Below, one piece after another: positions 63,150-64,000 of a stretch of DNA of 64,000 bases (within the stretch, counting starts at the first letter, position 1; every line of letters begins with the position of its first letter). The translations under genes and the position numbers were made by a program. Below the pieces are notes generated by a model. It had not been told where the DNA came from. It was given only the letters and a program-made list of their open reading frames with translations, and made no database searches. Origin of the DNA: Cordia subcordata (lineage: Eukaryota; Streptophyta; Magnoliopsida; Boraginales; Cordiaceae); assembly GCA_028554755.1 (NCBI GenBank), contig JAPTOF010000002.1:27957001-28021000 (forward strand). Reading direction: 5' to 3'.

Positions 63150-63325
63150 ATATTCCGCTAGTCCCTGAATTCATGAAATAGAAATTAAGACCCCCTGTAT
63201 TTTTTCAAAAGTTGCACACTTGCCCTTCCGTTAAGTTATTAACGGATTTTAAGAAATATCTATTTTGTCCTTATCTTATTTAACAAAATGTCCAATTTAC
63301 CTTTATCTTATTTAATAAAATATCT
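63150..63325. repeat. Fragment resembling the inner nested element
   Basis: TCCGTTAAGTTATTAACGGATTTT together with repeats of TCTTATTTAAYAAAATRTC resembles the interior of the element at 21653-22633 (its CCGTTAATTTTTCCGTC part and ATAAAATAGATATTTTATT part). Only one end region is clear, so this is probably a truncated relative. Confidence 0.35.
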
Positions 63326-64000
63326 ATTAGGGGTGTACATCAAACCAAAAAAACCGCGGAAACCGTTTGGATCGAACTAAGTCGACCTTAAACAAATAGT
63401 TTTAAAGTAGATCAATCGGTTACGGTTTTATTTTTTAAAAACCGTAGCGGGCGGTTGGGTTTTCAGTTTTAGAGAGCGAAAACCACGGTTTAAACCAAAC
63501 CGCTCGCTATAGTATTATTATTATTATTTATTTTATATATATAGACAAACACACAAATGAATATATTGCTATTTAAATAAACATTTAGAAAATATATATA
63601 GACTAATATATTGTATATACTTGATTATTTATTTAAGTCTTTAATTCTTTGCTAATAAGTTTTGGAATTAAACAAAGTGATAGTTGCATAGTTCTTATCT
63701 TTAGAAAGATTAATAATAAACACTGGAAATAAGTACACAAGAAGGATAATTTATCAAGCGGTATCAATCAATTTGAAAAATTGTAAGTTTTGATACTAAT
63801 TAAAAGTACAATACTTCTATGTTATAATATGCATTTAAATTTTGTTATTGTTGGTATTTCTCATAATGAAAATATTTTATCGCATAAAATCAACCGAAAA
63901 AATTGCTTGAAACCGCACCAAATTGCATTAACTGAAATCATTGGTTTCTTTAGTACGTTGGTTGGTTTTGGTTTCGTGAAGTAATAAACCGCCTAAATCG
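63326..64000. mobile_element. Non-autonomous hAT-like element, cut by the window end
   Basis: The left part starts TAGGGGTGTACATCAAACC and is rich in AACCG and CGGTT words up to about 63510; the same words return from about 63890 to the window end. Elements that start TAGGGGTGTA and are built of AACCGAACC words are common plant MITEs, usually placed with the hAT group. The right terminus lies beyond the window, so the length is unknown. Confidence 0.45.

Noticed and set aside
1..64000. CRISPR arrays, bacterial operons, ribosomal RNA genes
   Set aside because: Intron-containing plant genes and plant transposons define the window; I saw no regularly spaced repeat array or rRNA sequence.

Overview
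The window looks like nuclear DNA from a eudicot plant. It is strongly AT-rich, all four genes have short exons with plant-type GT/AG junctions, and their products are recognisable land-plant proteins. The space between genes is full of small non-autonomous transposons, retroelement remnants, microsatellites and homopolymer runs. I could not identify the species.

All four confident protein-coding genes lie in the first 42 kb. From left to right: (1) an ATJ1-type mitochondrial DnaJ (HSP40) co-chaperone on the minus strand, 19 coding exons over about 10 kb (4677-14610); (2) a PEPKR2-type Ser/Thr kinase on the plus strand, 3 coding exons (17968-21014), divergent from the first; (3) a BET1-like SNARE on the minus strand, 4 exons (23198-25914), convergent with the kinase; (4) an AFB4/AFB5-type auxin-receptor F-box protein on the minus strand, 3 exons (38990-41935). 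I rebuilt every exon chain by hand. Each closes in a single frame, giving 453 or 477, 473, 133 and 645 residues. The genes belong to unrelated housekeeping or signalling processes (mitochondrial protein folding, phosphorylation, ER-Golgi vesicle fusion, auxin perception), so nothing suggests a cluster with a joint function.

The rest is mobile DNA and unassigned intergenic sequence. There is a complete miniature LTR retrotransposon with a 5-bp target duplication (28565-30439) and a possible much smaller, older LTR element beside it. A 94-bp tRNA-like SINE sits in a DnaJ intron, and a 5'-truncated LINE with a perfect 18-bp duplication sits in a kinase intron. Several Tourist-like elements flanked by TTA/TAA are present. 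One is interrupted by a second inverted-repeat element carrying a C-rich satellite, and a 1.4-kb one contains a block that looks like mitochondrial DNA. From 42 kb to the right end I found no convincing gene: the sequence is transposon remnants, tandem duplications, simple repeats and plain AT-rich DNA.

The most interesting signals are two competing splice acceptors at the last DnaJ exon, one of which would add a hydrophobic C-terminal tail; the organelle-like insert inside a transposon; and the nested transposon pair. I found no novel gene system.
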